From: an uncultured Bacilli bacterium
GTDB taxonomy: Bacteria; Bacillota_I; Bacilli_A; RF39; UBA660
Direction of reading: 5' to 3'
DNA length: 5,956 nt
NCBI GenBank assembly: GCA_947626215.1
Contig: CANQRJ010000084.1
Coordinates: forward strand, 1-5,956
Part shown: piece after piece, positions 5,894 to 5,956 of the stretch
Layout: every line of letters starts with the position of its first letter
How positions within the stretch are numbered: position 1 is the stretch's first letter
Notes under the pieces: model-generated
Databases searched by the model: none
Told to the model about the DNA's origin: nothing
Seen by the model: the letters and a program-made list of their open reading frames with translations, nothing else
Program-made: the position numbers and the translations under genes

Positions 5894-5956
5894 AAAACCC
5901 CCAGATAGTCTGGGGGTTCGGTAGAGCTTTAGCGATGAGTTGAAAAGAAAAACTCC
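5894..5956 (+). mobile_element. Possible left end of an IS200/IS605-type element, partial
   Basis: AACCCCCAGA (5896-5905) and TCTGGGGGTT (5909-5918) form a perfect 10-bp palindrome with a 3-base TAG loop. Its GC content is far above that of the surrounding DNA. A second small hairpin, GAGTT (5937-5941) with AACTC (5951-5955), lies 18 bases further on. A subterminal hairpin followed by a second stem ahead of the transposase gene is the known layout of IS200-type left ends, where the structures block incoming transcription and limit transposase translation. The words GGGGGTTCGGTAGAGCTTTA and GAAAAGAAAAACTCC look familiar from such elements in gut Firmicutes, but this is memory and not a search. 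The transposase would lie beyond the window. Alternatively it is only a terminator: read on the minus strand, the hairpin is followed by TTTT. Confidence 0.45.

Noticed and set aside
5911..5933. Possible tRNA T-arm or other tRNA fragment (GGTTCGG)
   Set aside because: There is no acceptor stem, anticodon arm or D arm around it. The G-run belongs to the perfect palindrome.

Overview
The window is AT-rich and all of its genes read on the + strand. It looks like a low-GC Gram-positive genome (Bacillota, probably a gut Bacilli or Clostridia relative). The grounds are the strong A/T bias at third codon positions, a consensus AGGAGG ribosome binding site, Listeria-Bacteroides (InlB B) type repeats, and a signal-peptide-plus-membrane-anchor protein of a kind seen in gut Firmicutes. 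Tryptophan is encoded by TGG throughout and no in-frame TGA occurs, so nothing suggests the mycoplasma code. The species cannot be named from this sequence.

Positions 1-5274 hold the 3' part of one very large gene for a repetitive, acidic, multi-domain protein that is probably extracellular. Its start lies upstream of the window. From N to C terminus the visible part contains: the tail of one ~160-residue repeat unit and three full tandem units; the head motif of a further unit; a first InlB-B-like repeat; a ~160-residue module; a second InlB-B-like repeat; a second copy of that module; a beta-helix-like segment; a third InlB-B-like repeat; a half-unit plus head motif related to the N-terminal repeats; and an unrecognised C-terminal region. 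No LPXTG motif or C-terminal membrane helix is present, so anchoring, if any, must be encoded upstream or rely on partners.

A hairpin with a short U-run overlaps the stop codon (5271-5300). It separates the large gene from a small gene at 5321-5863. That gene encodes a 180-residue membrane-anchored protein with a thioredoxin-like domain whose CxxC site appears degenerate. A hairpin with a T-run (5857-5886) ends it.

The last ~65 bases hold a strong, GC-rich perfect palindrome and a second small hairpin. They look like the left end of an IS200/IS605-type insertion element continuing beyond the window; this is from remembered pattern, not a search. The two genes probably act at the cell surface, but a functional link between them is only an inference from adjacency.
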